Below are positions 38,801 through 50,634 of a stretch of DNA of 64,000 nucleotides, piece by piece (the stretch's first letter is position 1; every line of letters starts with the position of its first letter). Both the position numbers and the translations under genes were made by a program. The notes beneath the pieces were generated by a model that had not been told where the DNA came from, did not search any database, and saw only the letters and a program-made list of their open reading frames with translations. The stretch covers positions 27,316,001 through 27,380,000 of the forward strand of contig NC_080574.1 in NCBI RefSeq assembly GCF_029962835.1, given 5' to 3'. The DNA comes from Magnolia sinica (lineage: Eukaryota > Streptophyta > Magnoliopsida > Magnoliales > Magnoliaceae).

Positions 38801-41800
38801 CCTGCACAGCAAGTTTTCGCTTGAAACCCTTTTCTGTGAATCCCGAAATATCCATGACAACTGGACCTGAAATACAGACATGTTGTTAGCAGCTGCAGAT
38901 CATTAATTACATTTCTGATATTTCTTTTGTGCGGCTTTGTTTGCTAAACTCCAGAGAGATGCATTATGATCAAGCACTTGAAAGTTTTATCAACAATGAG
39001 CAACACTGGAACTGTTAATCCATAAAATGCCTTGAAAGTTGAAGAAATCTCAAACAAATATTGCTTAGCTCGGAAGTTGCTACACTTGAATTGCTCATTA
39101 TTTAAAGCTGGGTTTTAGACCCTATTGCACATGAAATGATCAATAATGATCAATGGATTTTCAGAACTACATGATGAAACCCATTTTACAGTCCCAAATG
39201 GTTAATGCTCTGGATCAAGAGTTTTATATATGTGGCATATATTATTATGCTCTGGATCATGTTCTAACATAATAATATCTGGACTATGACCCATTCATTG
39301 CAGGGAGCTGTCCCCAATGAATGAATGGTTTGGATTAATGGCAAGGACCTTCCAGTTGGACTAGATCTCCATGTGTGAATGTGCATGTCTATGAAATGAA
39401 ATATGACCATAAGAGAGATGCCTAAAACAAACGGTGAGAGATACCTTTCTCCCGTACAATTCTCCTCGAAGTCTCATTTAGAACTTCAGCTACCTGAGGA
39501 TCATCCAACAACGAAGCTTTTCTAAGATTGATAAGGTCCACAACCAACTCGGGATTGAAGGGCTTCTCATTCAGTGCATACCGTATGTACTTCCGCAAAA
39601 TTTCCTCCATACCAAAGCCTGTCTGAATAGAAGTACTAGTCATATAAATACCCAGATTGCATGGAGTTAATTGTTCGAACTTCCAAGACATTTCAACGAT
39701 ACAGCTAGAATATCGGAATGAGAAGATGTAGAATGGTGATCAAATGTAATTTGTATATACTAGTGAAGAAGTAAATTTGCACATTGCATCCACAAGCAAT
39801 GCAGAAGCAAATTGCACACCACATCAACAAGATATGCAAGAACATATATGTGTGACAATAAGGCTACTAGTTCTTAGTAAAACTTGCACATCACATCCAC
39901 AAGCAATGCAAAAGCAAATTGCACACAACATCAACAAGCTATGCAAGAACATATATGTGTGACAATAAGGCTGCTAGTTCTTAGTAGAATGTGTCCTTTC
40001 ATTTCTGAGGAACTGAATGTGTCATATTCTCTACTTGAAACCGACACCAATTCCCTTCCCTTCTCCAATTCTTTTCACAGTGGATGGAATCTAATCTTTT
40101 CTTGAAAAAGGAAAAGATCCTATATTTCCATCCAATCACAAACAGAGCAGGACCAAATGCCCAAAGACACAGGATACAAGGTAGTCCTAACACATCAATT
40201 TAGCAGACTAGCAGGTAAGCCCCACGGTGCATGTGCACTGGCTCAAAGTTCGGGCTGGTCCAGCCATTAAGCGGACAACCTGAATGATATTTGGGCCACA
40301 GCACATACATGGTGGGCTTGACCTCATGAATGGCACAGATCTTGCACACGTTTGCATGAGTGTGAAGGCAGGATGCTAGATCCGGTTCACAGTCTCATTC
40401 TAGAAGAAGCCTTGGAATTTCTCAAAATGAAGAGGAACAAGGAAAGCCGTGGGGGGGACAAGGAACATGATTATATTTCTAAAACATGAAAGGAGCTACA
40501 CCCAAGCTTGGATTTTTGAACTAATACACATGTAACACTATCAAGACCACTGTATATTTTAAACAGAACTTCCATTGCGTCAGGATGCAGGAAACGAAGT
40601 GCTACAAACATGCTTAGTAGAACAATGGGAATATGATTCAATAACTCTTTTGTTTATGGATATTTAAATGAGCATTTGTATAACTACCATTCCTCATAAA
40701 ATTCAGGAGGAAAAAAAAAATCAGAATTAAAAGAAATGGAAAGTGGGGATCATGATCCAACCAGAATCTACTATATTCTTTAACATAATAAAACACTTTA
40801 AATAATTGAAATAAATACTCCACATCATACCTTTTGCATAAGGCCTTTAAGAGAAGAATGCTGCACCGCATCTCTTCCTGTCTGAAATAACTCATCTATC
40901 GACTTGCAAAGCATAGCATTTTTATTCACCTGAAAAAAGCTTCACCAATGAATGCGAAAAAGCAATTGGCTTTGTTCCTTGAATGCAATATTCTAAAACC
41001 AGCTGGGATACCAAACCGTTTTTGTTTTTTTTTTTTTTTTGTTTTTTTTGCCATTAGGTCCATTTGCCGGTCCAACCAGGTCAAACCGTTCCAACTTCCA
41101 ACCAGTGCATCTTCTCAAGTACAATATGTTAAAGTCCCTTGATATACATTGATACACCATCCTCGGCTCGAGCTTTTAGAGCAAGTGGTTATTTGACATG
41201 GTATCAAAGCAGAAGGTCATGTGTTCGAATCCAGTGAGTAGAAAATATGCCTCCGTAATATATTCTCCCATGGGGGGGTATTGTTTATGGTGTGGAGTTC
41301 CACCCCGCACGTGCAGGGAAGTGTTAAAGTCCCTTGATATACATTGATATGCCATCCTCTAATAGCTCGAGCTTTTAAAGCAAGTGGTTGTTTGACATGG
41401 TATAGCGGATAATACTTTTGGCATTTGAAGGTGCATTTGAAGGTGGCGATATTAACAGCATATCTAGGTGGCTGAGACAAATACTGGGATGAAAAAAAAA
41501 ACAGTTACTTTTATTGGTGATAACATTTCCCATATTGCAAAAATATAGTCACTGTTATGGATGTCGCCAATATATCATTGACACACCAATACAAATATTT
41601 ACCTATATCGGCATTATAGTCGATATTATCGCCGATACAGTGGATATTGTTGAATGATTTAAATATTAAGAACAATAAATTAAAAATCTATTTATTTTTA
41701 AAGAATAATTATGTATGCATGTATGAGCGGATGGATGCATTGATGGATGAATGGATGAATGTGTTATGCATGATTGGATGCATCGTCTATGCAATATATG

Positions 41801-44182
41801 TATGTATGTACGGATTGATGGATGGATGGGTGCATTGATGCATCATATGTATGTATGAATAGATGGATGGATAAATAAATGTATCATGTATGTAAGTAGT
41901 GGGGACAGCCGACAGAGTCACAGAGATGACAACTTCAAGCCGCTTTGTAACTCCATGTGGGTTTAAGGCAAAGGTAATTTTTTTTCATTCTCTCTAGTTT
42001 GTGGATGTATTGTTTATGTTTTATACTTTTATTACTTGCATTGAAAGGTATTTGAACGATATGAACTCATTTGGTTATAATTGCACATTTGCACTGTTTC
42101 TTTCCGACAACACATGGTTTAGGCCCCTATAAAATGGAAACTTATTATGTAAGTTGTTTTTCGCAATTCTTTGATTCCTAATTGTGTAAAAGTGTCTTTT
42201 AACATCCCCTGAAGTTTCACTGAAAAATCCTACCTTTTTCCTAATGTTCCCTCAATTAGAAATATTTTCCCAAATATTGGGATAATATCGGAGAATCAAT
42301 ACATGTTTTTTGTATCCTAATTCATTAATACATGTAGCAATATGCATACTCTGAACTCTATTTGAAGGTAGGTCACTAGTTTAAGCTTCACCAATGTAAA
42401 TGCATAATATTTTAAGGAAATAGGAAACCATCTTCTGTTTCAAGTGAATCAGGCAGTTTTTTTTTGCGTCCAGCTCAAGCCCAATCTGGTCTGAACATCC
42501 AGTCCAGTCCAGTTTTTTAAACGTTGATCAAATGGTCAGGTGAATGATTCTGTAGTCCAACTTATAGCTGTGGGAGAACATCTCTATGTGATAAAATGCA
42601 ACAAATTGCAACTGGTGTGATAATGAAGATTGAACTTTGATCTCAGCCATTCATCCGGTGGGCCCCACTGTGGATTTGGCTAAACTGCTTCAATCAGAGG
42701 ATCCAATTATCCAATAGGACTTTTTTTCTCACTGAAGGTGAAAATTGTGCTTATTTAACCATCCATTTGCAGAACACTGAGCAGTAAAGTCATCCAATTA
42801 GCGTGGTTATGGCTATCCCTAGGTGGGGCCCTAGGATGGGTGGTCCAGATTACAGCTGAGCCTACTGAAATAAACCAATCATGACTCGCCACCATTTTAC
42901 TTTCAATGGGACTATTTCATAATATGATTCCTCTTCCATTCTAAGCATAGAATTTGGACAGTAGGGATTCAAATGCACAATAATTAAGGCTGGATTTGGA
43001 TGATCAAATCTCGATTCAATCGAAACAATAACAATAATAAATTTTGGAAAAACTAGATGACATTATCCTCATTCCAACCATTGATGACCAACTAGCCCCC
43101 AAAATAGCAAGTCAGGTTATTCGAAGCCCAACCTGAAACCTGTAAAAGTGCATTTTAGGGGTTGTGCATCTTAAGAGTTAAAATGCCCGACTTCCATTTT
43201 GGTAATTTCTTCTATTTTCATGGACTTGTTGCTCCTCAGTCCAGCTAAGCATCCAAATGCACTCGAAAAACATCATCCAGTACTCAAAAAGCCCAACCAA
43301 GCATTTGAAGAAACATGATGAGTAATTCAAACAACTCCTATTAAGACTAGTAGAAAAAACAATTCCAATGTCTCAAGAAAGTAATGCAAATGATGACGAT
43401 TGTGAAAATGATGATGATGGAAATAAGACAATTTCAATGATGAAGATGACTATGATGATGAACTGAAAACATACCACCAAAAAAGCCCAGAAAATTCAAA
43501 TGTGTGGAAATGAACTAATCCTACATACTACACAAAAAATCCCAAAAACCCAGAAGAGAAATTCATAACATGCAAAATCTCCAACTATATATGAAAGGTT
43601 TAAAAAAAAAGAAAAAGAAAAAAAAGAGTAGTAAAATCAATAAAAACATAAATTACGCCAGAAAAACACAGATTTTCTACTGATTCAAAGAAATATCCAT
43701 ACCAATTTCTTCCGCTTCGCCTTGGGCGAATTGAATTTCCTCACCGTCTTAACAAAAGCCATTACGAACGATAACCCAACATAAGCCAGAGGGACCGCAA
43801 GAATCCATGGCAGAGAGCTCTGCCCGACTCTGGGCCCGGGGATCGCCTGAGTGACGGTTCCCGTGAACTCAACAAGATCCATCGCCTTCTCCTGAATCCA
43901 CGGGAGATCCTCCTCCACTTCAATATCCTCCTCTCGTTCTTCCTCCTTGGGATTTTTAGGGTTTTTTTCACCGTCCGATTGCAGAAATGCAGTTTCTTGG
44001 TTTTTACCCTTTGCTCTTATAGCTGGAAGAGAGTTGGAGCGTTTTCTCTGTCTTTCTATTTGAGGAAGACAAGGGACGGAGATGAGGGAGGGCGTTGGGA
44101 AAAGGGAGCTGCCCTTACGAAGCGCACCTGGGCGCAGGTTAGTGCCGGCGCCAAGTGGTAGGAGCAGATGCTGAGAAGCCAT
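35810..44182 (-). CDS. Plastid-targeted single-pass membrane protein (At5g37360-like), 6 exons
   Basis: Exons (5' to 3'): 44182-43703, 40929-40831, 39622-39445, 38866-38769, 36125-36064, 35939-35810. All junctions are GT..AG and in frame, giving 348 aa. Residues 1-57 are Ser/Leu/Arg-rich with few acids, as in a chloroplast transit peptide. An acidic stretch follows (about 79-92), then a conserved block (PWIQEKAMDLVEFTGTV, then PGPRVGQSSLPW) and one membrane helix at about 124-146. The soluble C-terminal part holds GFGMEEILRKYIRYALNEKP, GPVVMDISGFTEKGFKRKLA and FCSRDSSL, and ends in an acidic tail. From memory this matches Arabidopsis At5g37360, a conserved plant protein once mislabelled as ammonium-transporter-like; its biochemical role is unknown to me. 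Introns hold a TRIM, foldback elements and a tandem repeat. The gene looks intact. Confidence 0.88.
36676..37115. mobile_element. Foldback MITE with GACTCG-type subterminal words, in intron 4
   Basis: The left end CCATAGTTTTAAAACTCGG is mirrored by GGGTTTTGAACCATG at the right. Words GACTC, ACTCGG, AACTCAAC on the left oppose GAGTC, TCGAGTC, GTTGAGTC on the right. The target-site duplication was not resolved. It is non-coding. Confidence 0.55.
37317..38045. mobile_element. Foldback element with GTATCGG/CCGATAC subterminal words, in intron 4
   Basis: The left side has GGGGGTATCGGACAATACAG and the right side GTATCAGCCAATACAG. The interior matches the element at 54150-54835 over several hundred bases: AAATAGGAAAAAA, CTTTGACAAGAATGTCGT versus TTATTAAGAATGTTGTCT, and CAAGTAGGCCTCAACCGATC versus CAAGCAGGTCCTGATCGAAC. 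The left end resembles GGTTTTGAATA. It is non-coding. Confidence 0.6.
39773..39988. repeat. 108-bp tandem duplication in intron 2
   Basis: Two units, about 39773-39880 and 39881-39988, share ACATCAACAAG, TATGCAAGAACATATATGTG and GCTAGTTCTTAGTA with a handful of differences. The unit spans no exon. Confidence 0.9.
41127..41397 (+). mobile_element. Very small TRIM/SMART-like LTR element in intron 1
   Basis: Two direct repeats of about 72-76 bp (41127-41198 and 41322-41397) begin TGTTAAAG and end TTGACA, the TG..CA form of LTRs. The first is followed at once by TGGTATCAAAGC (41199-41210), a tRNA-Met primer site. A short purine run precedes the second. The whole is only about 270 bp and non-coding. 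TGGTAT also follows the second copy, so a former third repeat or recombination is possible. The repeats differ at several positions, so it is not recent. Confidence 0.65.
41700..41885. repeat. ATGGATG/ATGTATG simple repeat region
   Basis: A degenerate tetranucleotide array of GATG, TATG and GAATG units in intron 1 of the plastid-protein gene. Confidence 0.85.
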
Positions 44183-44379
44183 GGGAGTGCGTCGGGGGCT
44201 CTGCTTCCGCTCTCGCTGCTACCTCTTCTTACAGTGTTTTTACATGGGTTTTATCGTTACGCTGGCCAGGGTGTCCTTTCTATGCTTGCCGAATTCCTTT
44301 TCTATTCGGCGCGTGGTGCGGCGTGCTCGTGCGCACCTGGCTTTGTTAGAGATGCGAGTTTCCTCGTATTGCCGGTAGT

Positions 44380-44800
44380 TTCCTGCAACACAGAGCCATG
44401 TGAGGCCCACTGCGTTGTGTGTGTGAAATCCACTCCGTCCATCGGTGTCAAAAGATCATGTTACAAAAAAGAAACCAATATTGAGAAAGATACAAATCCA
44501 AGTCGAACACACCAGAGGAAACATTGGGAATAAAAAGACCACTGTTGAAATCGTCACAGTATTTTATGTGCCATCCAACCCGTTGGTAAGGTGATTCCCT
44601 TCCCACTGGTAGGGGAAACACAAATATCAGCCTGATCCAAAACTTCTGTGGGCCCCAATAAGGTTTGATGGTGGCATTTAGTCCACTGTTTCTTGTGGTG
44701 GGGCCCACTTGAGTATTGGACCTGGTTCATTTTTAGGCTCTCATCTAAAATGGGCTGTCCACACTAACGACCGAGCAGATGTGCCACGGACAAAGCGTGC
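44380..44800. mobile_element. GGCCCAC-type hairpin MITE upstream of the plastid-protein gene
   Basis: The left part has CAACACAGAGCCATGTGAGG and AATCCACTCCGTCC. The arms CACACCAGAGGAAACATTG and CACTGTTTCTTGTGGTGGGG pair, and the right end reads AATGGGCTGTCCACAC. It lies about 200-600 bp upstream of the ATG at 44182, so it may sit in the promoter region. Confidence 0.6.
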
Positions 44801-45975
44801 ATTGGCCCCATGGGGCTCTGTGTCGCAGGAACTCTGGTTAGGGCTCGAGATGGAACGTTTGATGGATTGGTTGTACTTAAAATGGCGAATTTGATACGAA
44901 AACGCTTGAGTGACTTTCGCTTCTTGCGGATGAGGTCGACCGACGCCAGGTGCGCCACTCTATCTCTGGACTGGGACTGGGGCCCAAAAATCAGGCCGTT
45001 TCAACGCTCAGATGGGCTACTACATGGGAAACACTTAAGATGGAATGTTCCACCTTTAAAATAATCTAACTTATGTGTGGGGTATAGATCATCCAATCCA
45101 CTCATCTGACAGGCTACACCAGGATGGATGGATTTGTTCTGGAGTATGACAGTTAGAAACACACTTTTGACCATGGTTATTGAGTCTTGGCTCAATATCA
45201 TGGATGCATTGATTGTAAATCTGCTCAAAAATAAGATATTTCGGTTCTCATATGGAGCTGTGGATTAAGTGAACAAATGGCTCGGATGGTCGATATCCCT
45301 ACAATAATTGTTGATTTTATATTACTGGCAAAAAAACCGTATGCACTGATAGAGCCAGTGCGCACATCCCCGCCATCCAACCATGGTGGGTCACACCCAC
45401 CATGTGATTCAAATGGGAGGTGGTGCCATTTATAGTCAGGAGAAGATGAGCATAATCGCTTCACTAGGGGTGTTTGTTTTTCAGCCCCATTAAGGACTAA
45501 GGAAATGAGACAGCTTCTGGTAAATCCACCAATTTGCAACAACTATCTACGAATCTGCAGCAAATTCCAAAATACATTACATTACATGGAAATCAAACTA
45601 TAAATCCGTGAACATTGAAAGCATTTATTGCAAAGGAGTAGCTTTTTTTTTTCTTCCTTTCAAAAGTCTTATTGTGAGGATTTGTTAATTCTTTTGTGAT
45701 TTGCATGGTTCTCTTGATACTTGGCAATCCTTTTTTTTAAAATTTACGCACACCACGTGGGGCACACCAGCACTCAAACAGTTGAAATGCACTACCACTG
45801 AGCCATGAACCATGAACCGGGTTTTTCTTCTATGTGGCAATCCACTTAGGAGTGAAGTGGCAGTTTCTTTTGACATGTGGCGATCTCCTTCAAAGTGTTT
45901 CGCCCAGTTCTTTTGACACGCTGCTTCATCTGCACCGATAAACACGAGAGGACGAGACACAGGAAGTTGGAGTAA
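44801..45975. other. Intergenic; one possible short SINE at about 45729-45815 (minus)
   Basis: On the minus strand a tRNA-like A-box (TGGCTCAGTGGTAG) lies about 70 bases before an A-rich tail near 45729-45740. This would be a short tRNA-derived SINE, but no clear B-box or target duplication is seen. Nothing else is supportable here. Confidence 0.35.
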
Positions 45976-45979
45976 CATA

Positions 45980-46330
45980 AATCAGTGTAGGGACCACCAC
46001 GATGTGTAAAAATAAATAAATCCAGTCCAATCCAAAACTCTAGCGGGCCACACCATAAGGTGGGAATGGTAATACCCACCATTGAAACCTTCATGGGGGC
46101 CCAATGTTCTCTTTATACGAAATCCAACCTGTTTAAAGGGTGATCTAAAACTTCAGTGGGTCCCAATAAGATTTCGATGGTGTGCATCTTATCCGCGCTG
46201 CCATTTCCTTTGACCCACTTGAGTTTTGTATAGGCCTGACTTTTGTCTCAAGCCTACACGTGAGCTGGTGCAAGTGGGCGAAGTGATAATACATACATCA
46301 GTGGGGCCTACAGCGATTTATGATAACTAA
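45980..46330. mobile_element. GGCCCAC-type MITE
   Basis: The left end carries AGGGACCACCACGATGTGTA; the right end TAATACATACATCAGTGGGG. The interior has GGGCCACACCATAAGGTGGG, GGGGGCCCAATG and TTGACCCACTTGAG, in the order of the shared family. Confidence 0.55.
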
Positions 46331-46395
46331 GATTCCATTGCATTCAGGAGACGAGCATTTGATGCCAGAAAAAGGGAGGGTGGAGCAGTAACGTG

Positions 46396-46589
46396 ACGAA
46401 CTGCCGTTCCTTTTTTTTTTATCTTTTTTTTTTGGGGGTTAGCTTGTTAGTACACACCCATGTCAGTACACACACTCCATGTTAGCCACCCCCACTAGGA
46501 ATGGATACCAAGACCTCTAGTGTTGAAACGAGGTATCTCCTCTCAGTCTGCCAGTTGAGCTATGGATCTGGGTGTTGCTACGAACTGCC
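46396..46589 (-). mobile_element. tRNA-derived SINE with perfect 10-bp target-site duplication
   Basis: The element occupies 46406-46579 on the minus strand, with direct repeats ACGAACTGCC at 46396-46405 and 46580-46589. Near its 5' end are a tRNA-like A-box (TAGCTCAACTGGCAGA) and a B-box-like TGGTATCCATTCC. It ends in an A-rich tail (T-runs at 46411-46432 on the plus strand). Length, pol III boxes, tail and duplication are those of plant SINEs. Confidence 0.85.
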
Positions 46590-47469
46590 CTAGCATTACT
46601 CAAAACAGGGAGATCAGTGTCAGCCGGAAAGGCCCAGAAATTGATTTCCAGCTGCTGAAAAGGAAATAAAAGACTACTTCGCTCTTGACTTTTGCACATT
46701 TCTATTCGGATCTGAAGAAAACTGCACTCCAAAACCAAGCACACAGATCTCCATATAAGATACAAACAGTTTCCATTTTCCTATAGATTCCATGTCCACG
46801 AAATGGTTTCAACAAAACAAAAAAGCAAGAGGTGGAAGGAATAACTCACCAAAATGCACAGGGAGATGGAAGAGTGGTCCTGTTATAGAAAGAACAGGTC
46901 GCTGTCATCCAAGGTACAGCAGCTTCATTACATGATCAATATGGATGGATCCAATCCCTCCTTAACACTGAAGTCACATCCAATGGTTGTGATTAATTGC
47001 CACCTGCATATCAGAAAAGGGGGGGTAATTTCTCTATCATGAGATGACAAAAGCACTTTTGACATCGTCCGTTTCAGCTCAATCAGACCATCCCGCAGGA
47101 GATGACACCGTCTCCCAGTAGATGGTCGGTGGACTGTCAATCAAACATTCTATTTAAATTAATTTCAGCAGACAAGACTTTATGAGCTTAAATTAACCTC
47201 ACCCCTGTCCAGAAATGGCGCTGACTGTTGGAAACATGACTGGTTGACCCGAGTAGAACAGATGCTCGTCATACTCGGCTGTGTGGATCCCACGTCCTTA
47301 ATGAAACAAGCAGAGTAGGGGCAGGCACATTTCCAAAATGCACGCCCAAAATCTAAAATGCAGGCGGATCACCAACAGAAAAGTGCTACACATTACCAAT
47401 ATTTCCTATGACTTGTTTCCAGACATTCTGACCTTAGTCTACTTGAATATACATACAGAACTCTTCAGT
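46590..47469. other. Intergenic, weak coding-like patches
   Basis: On the minus strand, 46590-46675 (after a TTTCCTTTTCAGCAG acceptor) and about 46856-46885 (between an AG acceptor and GTGAGT donor) look like possible exons, but they cannot be tied to a gene. Otherwise nothing is supportable. Confidence 0.3.
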
Positions 47470-47564
47470 TTAGCACTTGAAAAGTGTAGCCAGTAGCCAC
47501 CATAACTTTCCAAACACACCAAACAGGTTCTTAAACCGCTTCCTGGTCCCTGCCTGTGTTTGTG
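47470..47564 (-). CDS. Orphan terminal-exon candidate with hydrophobic C-terminus
   Basis: After a good acceptor (TTTTGAATTGCAG) a frame reads through GTRKRFKNLFGVFGKLWW and LLATLFKC to a stop at 47470. It needs one base from a preceding exon. The basic patch followed by a Trp/Leu-rich end looks protein-like and could be a tail anchor. No partner exon was identified between here and 52 kb and I do not recognise the protein. It may be a fragment of a decayed gene or chance. Confidence 0.3.
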
Positions 47565-47826
47565 CTGCAATTCAAAAGCAAACCAAATATCAAGGCCAGT
47601 CAGCACAAGTTTTCCTGTGATGAATATATTATTTCCAGCCTTTAGCTTGCAAACTATTTCTTCCTAACTAGTTTTTGAATTTTCTAAAATAGGCTAATAG
47701 TACTGGAACTCAACCAAATCAACTCGACTTTGGCTCGTCTCAAAGTACTACTAGAGTAAAATTTTCAGTTGCCTGAAAAATCAGCCCAACTCAATGATCA
47801 ACTCAATGACTCAGATATCAAATCAC

Positions 47827-47925
47827 CTTTTTTTTTAAGGTAACACTACCAGGGATTGAACCCAGGATCACTCACACACACTACACTGTCCCCACCAGCT
47901 CATCTAACAACTGGGATGGAGCATG
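47827..47925 (-). mobile_element. Short tRNA-derived SINE
   Basis: On the minus strand a pol III B-box GGGTTCAATCCCTGG is preceded by an A-box-like GAGCTGGTGGGG and followed by an A-rich tail (T-run at 47827-47836 on plus). Target duplication is not clear. It is about 95 bp. Confidence 0.6.
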
Positions 47926-48363
47926 CAATGGACCAGGCTGTCCCCCTCGACAGTCCTGCCTAAAGAATAAATGCCTAAAGTTGGGGTGGGCAATGGACCA
48001 GGCTCACCCCATGCAGCAGCACTAGGGCTGCATGTCCAGCTCATTAGGGCAGCCTCACAATCAAAATTTGGGGCTGGGTGGATAAATGGCAGGTGGCTTG
48101 GGCTTAGGTTTGACAACTTTTCTACTGAGGCCCAGGTGAAGAATGGATCCAGGCCCTTCTGTTGCTGTGGAAATCTCAGCTTGACAGCTCTAAGTGATGA
48201 AACATTCCAAGTTGAAAACAAAAAGGCAATAAAGGAAGCAAGTAACATTTTGGCAAATATGAATAATCTAGCATAGAAAAGTTCTTGGTCTCTTCCTATG
48301 GTGGAATAATATCCTCTCACATAAACAACAAAGACGAACCAAATGATATCCATGCAACTGCAT

Positions 48364-48630
48364 AAGGTGTTCCAAAACAGTAACGGTGGCTATAACAGCC
48401 ACCACCACCGTTATCGTTATGATACAGGCCATATTGGCCGTTACGGCCATTTTTTATTTTTTCAAAAAACTGTTACATGACCGTTACGGGGCCGTTACGA
48501 GCCATTACGGACCATTACGGCCAGTTTTTTTTGTAACAGCCGTTACGGCCGTTTCGACCCCATAACGTGTAACGGTTATGACCGTTACTATTACATAATG
48601 GCCGTTTCATAACCGATTTTGAATACCTTG
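48364..48630. mobile_element. hAT-type foldback MITE with CCGTTACGG words
   Basis: The ends AAGGTGTTCCAAAACAGTAACGG-like and, reversed, CAAGGTATTCAAAATCGG match imperfectly. The flanks AACTGCAT (48356-48363) and AACTACAT (48631-48638) are an 8-bp duplication with one change. The body is a string of CCGTTACGGCC, GCCATTACGG and TAACGG words in both orientations and should fold strongly. Sister copies lie at 60619-60800 and, more decayed, near 56680-56830 and 59170-59215. Confidence 0.75.
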
Positions 48631-48639
48631 AACTACATC

Positions 48640-49572
48640 AACAAGTTCACTAGCAAGCATGGTTTAAAACCAAACAAATGAGATTCAGAATTGTAAGTAG
48701 AAACTATATGAACTGATACAAAACAATAACATAACAGCCATAGTTTGAAGACTTGAGACACCAGTTTATGTTGCTGCTATTTCTTTATCATCTGCCTTTA
48801 AATAGTCCAAGGGCATGTTTTGGTGCCACTTAAAAAATAAGTTCATCTCATTTTAGTTCATCATGATTATGTATCAGAAAACTTGAGACCAAGTCTACGG
48901 TTGAATTGAAACTTTTAAGGCATGTTTGCATGGAAACTCTAAAGAGAGATTAATCCATTTGGTTTGCTGATAATTAATCCGTGTCTCTTTTTTTTTGCCT
49001 TTTGCGAGGAACTGGTTGCTCAAATCCTTTTCTGTTCACACTCTGACTCAAAACCAAAGGCATTGGAAATACGTTGCTCTCTACCACAAAGAACACAAGA
49101 AAACGTGATGTTGGAATCTTGGGACTAGGTGATTCACACTATTAGAAACTGTCAGAACCCAAATGGATTCAATCACTTTGGATACTTTCCAGACAAAGAA
49201 GCCATAGAAAATCAACTCAATATACTTTGGAACCAAGAATTTTTATTTTTATTTTTTGCAAGTAGACAAAAAAAGGACTATATAAAAAACCTGATAGAAT
49301 ATTCGAAAAAAAAAAAAAAAAAAAATCCAAACTACCACATAAGCTCTTCAAACTAGAGAATCACAATTTAGTACTGGACTGAGGTGGGAGTTAGCTTAAC
49401 ATTGGGCACTAGTCAACTCCAAATGGTCCAATCAGAAGTCATATCTTTAGACCTTGCACACAACCACCAAATGCATGCAATGCATATATAGGTGTTTCAT
49501 GCTGCATAAATGGGAACATTATGCACGATTTAGTCCTGATGACCCTGATTTGGAATGCATAACCCAACAGGA
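48640..49572. other. Intergenic, nothing recognised
   Basis: AT-rich with homopolymer runs (A-run near 49305-49325). No gene or element with clear ends. Confidence 0.45.
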
Positions 49573-49580
49573 ATCTGAAT

Positions 49581-50387
49581 CAGTGTTTTAAATAGTAGTA
49601 GTGTGCCGCATAGCATTCAACCCTCTGTAGCATGTAGTGTAAATAGCGTAGCGTGTAGCATAAGCTACATGATACTTCTATTTTTTAATTTAAATATAGA
49701 AAAAATATGATAAATAGTAAGAAAAAAGCAATATATATATGCCTAAAAGATTATTCATTTTTTCAAGTATAAGCATATTCAAGTAAGTTGTTAATTATCA
49801 TTTATCAAAAGCCAATCCACATATAAAGTCATAAACCAAATTAAATAATTATCACATCAACAACTTTCTAAGCAAACCACTTTAATTAATAATGTATAAT
49901 TGAAACCACAAGTCACACCTCACAACTATGAAAAGAAATAAAAATCCCACAAGTTAAGAGTACTAAGAACAATACAGATGTCATCTATATAAAGAAGGTT
50001 TTTCAAAAACCCTCTTTCGAAACCTTTTTTCTTTTAAGTTTAGTTTTAAAGGTTTTTTAGCATGTGAGTTTCACACCAACTTTAACAAAGGATCATTACC
50101 ATTTTAAGTGAAAGTAAACGAAGAAAGGTTTGGTTTAAACTTTACATTTTAAAGTTTTTTTTATTTTATTTTTTATAATATGAGTTCCACACTATTTTTA
50201 AAAAACAAAACTAAAAAATAAAAACAAAAATAAATGTTCTCATCACTCTTTGAAAATAAAAATAAAAAATACATTGTAGCATACGCTACAAACGCTACAC
50301 ACTACGTAACTGTAGCGTACAGAATGACCCACGTAGCGTACGCTACAGGGGATTTATACTACGCTACGAGCGCTATTTGAAACACTT
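49581..50387. mobile_element. hAT-type MITE with GTAGCG words, perfect 8-bp target-site duplication
   Basis: The ends CAGTGTTTTAAATAG and, reversed, AAGTGTTTCAAATAG are flanked by ATCTGAAT at 49573-49580 and 50388-50395. Subterminal zones carry clusters of GTAGCGTACGCTAC-type words: GTAGCATGTAGTG and AGCGTAGCGTGTAGC on the left, CGCTACAAACGCTAC and ACGTAGCGTACGCTAC on the right. The 600-bp middle is AT-rich and non-coding. This is the clearest hAT derivative in the window. Confidence 0.9.
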
Positions 50388-50634
50388 ATCTGAATAGTGT
50401 AATTAAACTCATTTGGCACAAAATGGCTAAAAATAAAATAAAAAGAAACTAAGTGGTTCAAAGTGTAGTTAGCAAAACTCATTTTTAAACTCCATATAAA
50501 AATAATAATAATAAACTCATAATTTTATTTTTTTTGATAATCAACTTTATTAGAAGGAACTAAGACATAAATCCCCACAACCATCCACAAGATAAAAGAA
50601 GAAGCAGTTGAAAACATACATACATACGTACGCA

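Noticed and set aside
39773-39988. Possible CRISPR-like array
   Set aside because: Only two adjacent units without spacers, in a eukaryotic intron; a plain tandem duplication.
46500-46570. Possible tRNA gene
   Set aside because: A- and B-box-like words are present but no cloverleaf forms; the A-tail and target duplication show it is a SINE.
47904-48353. 149-aa minus open frame
   Set aside because: Overlaps GGGCTGGG-type repeat DNA on the plus strand, has no motif, no splice context and no plausible start region.
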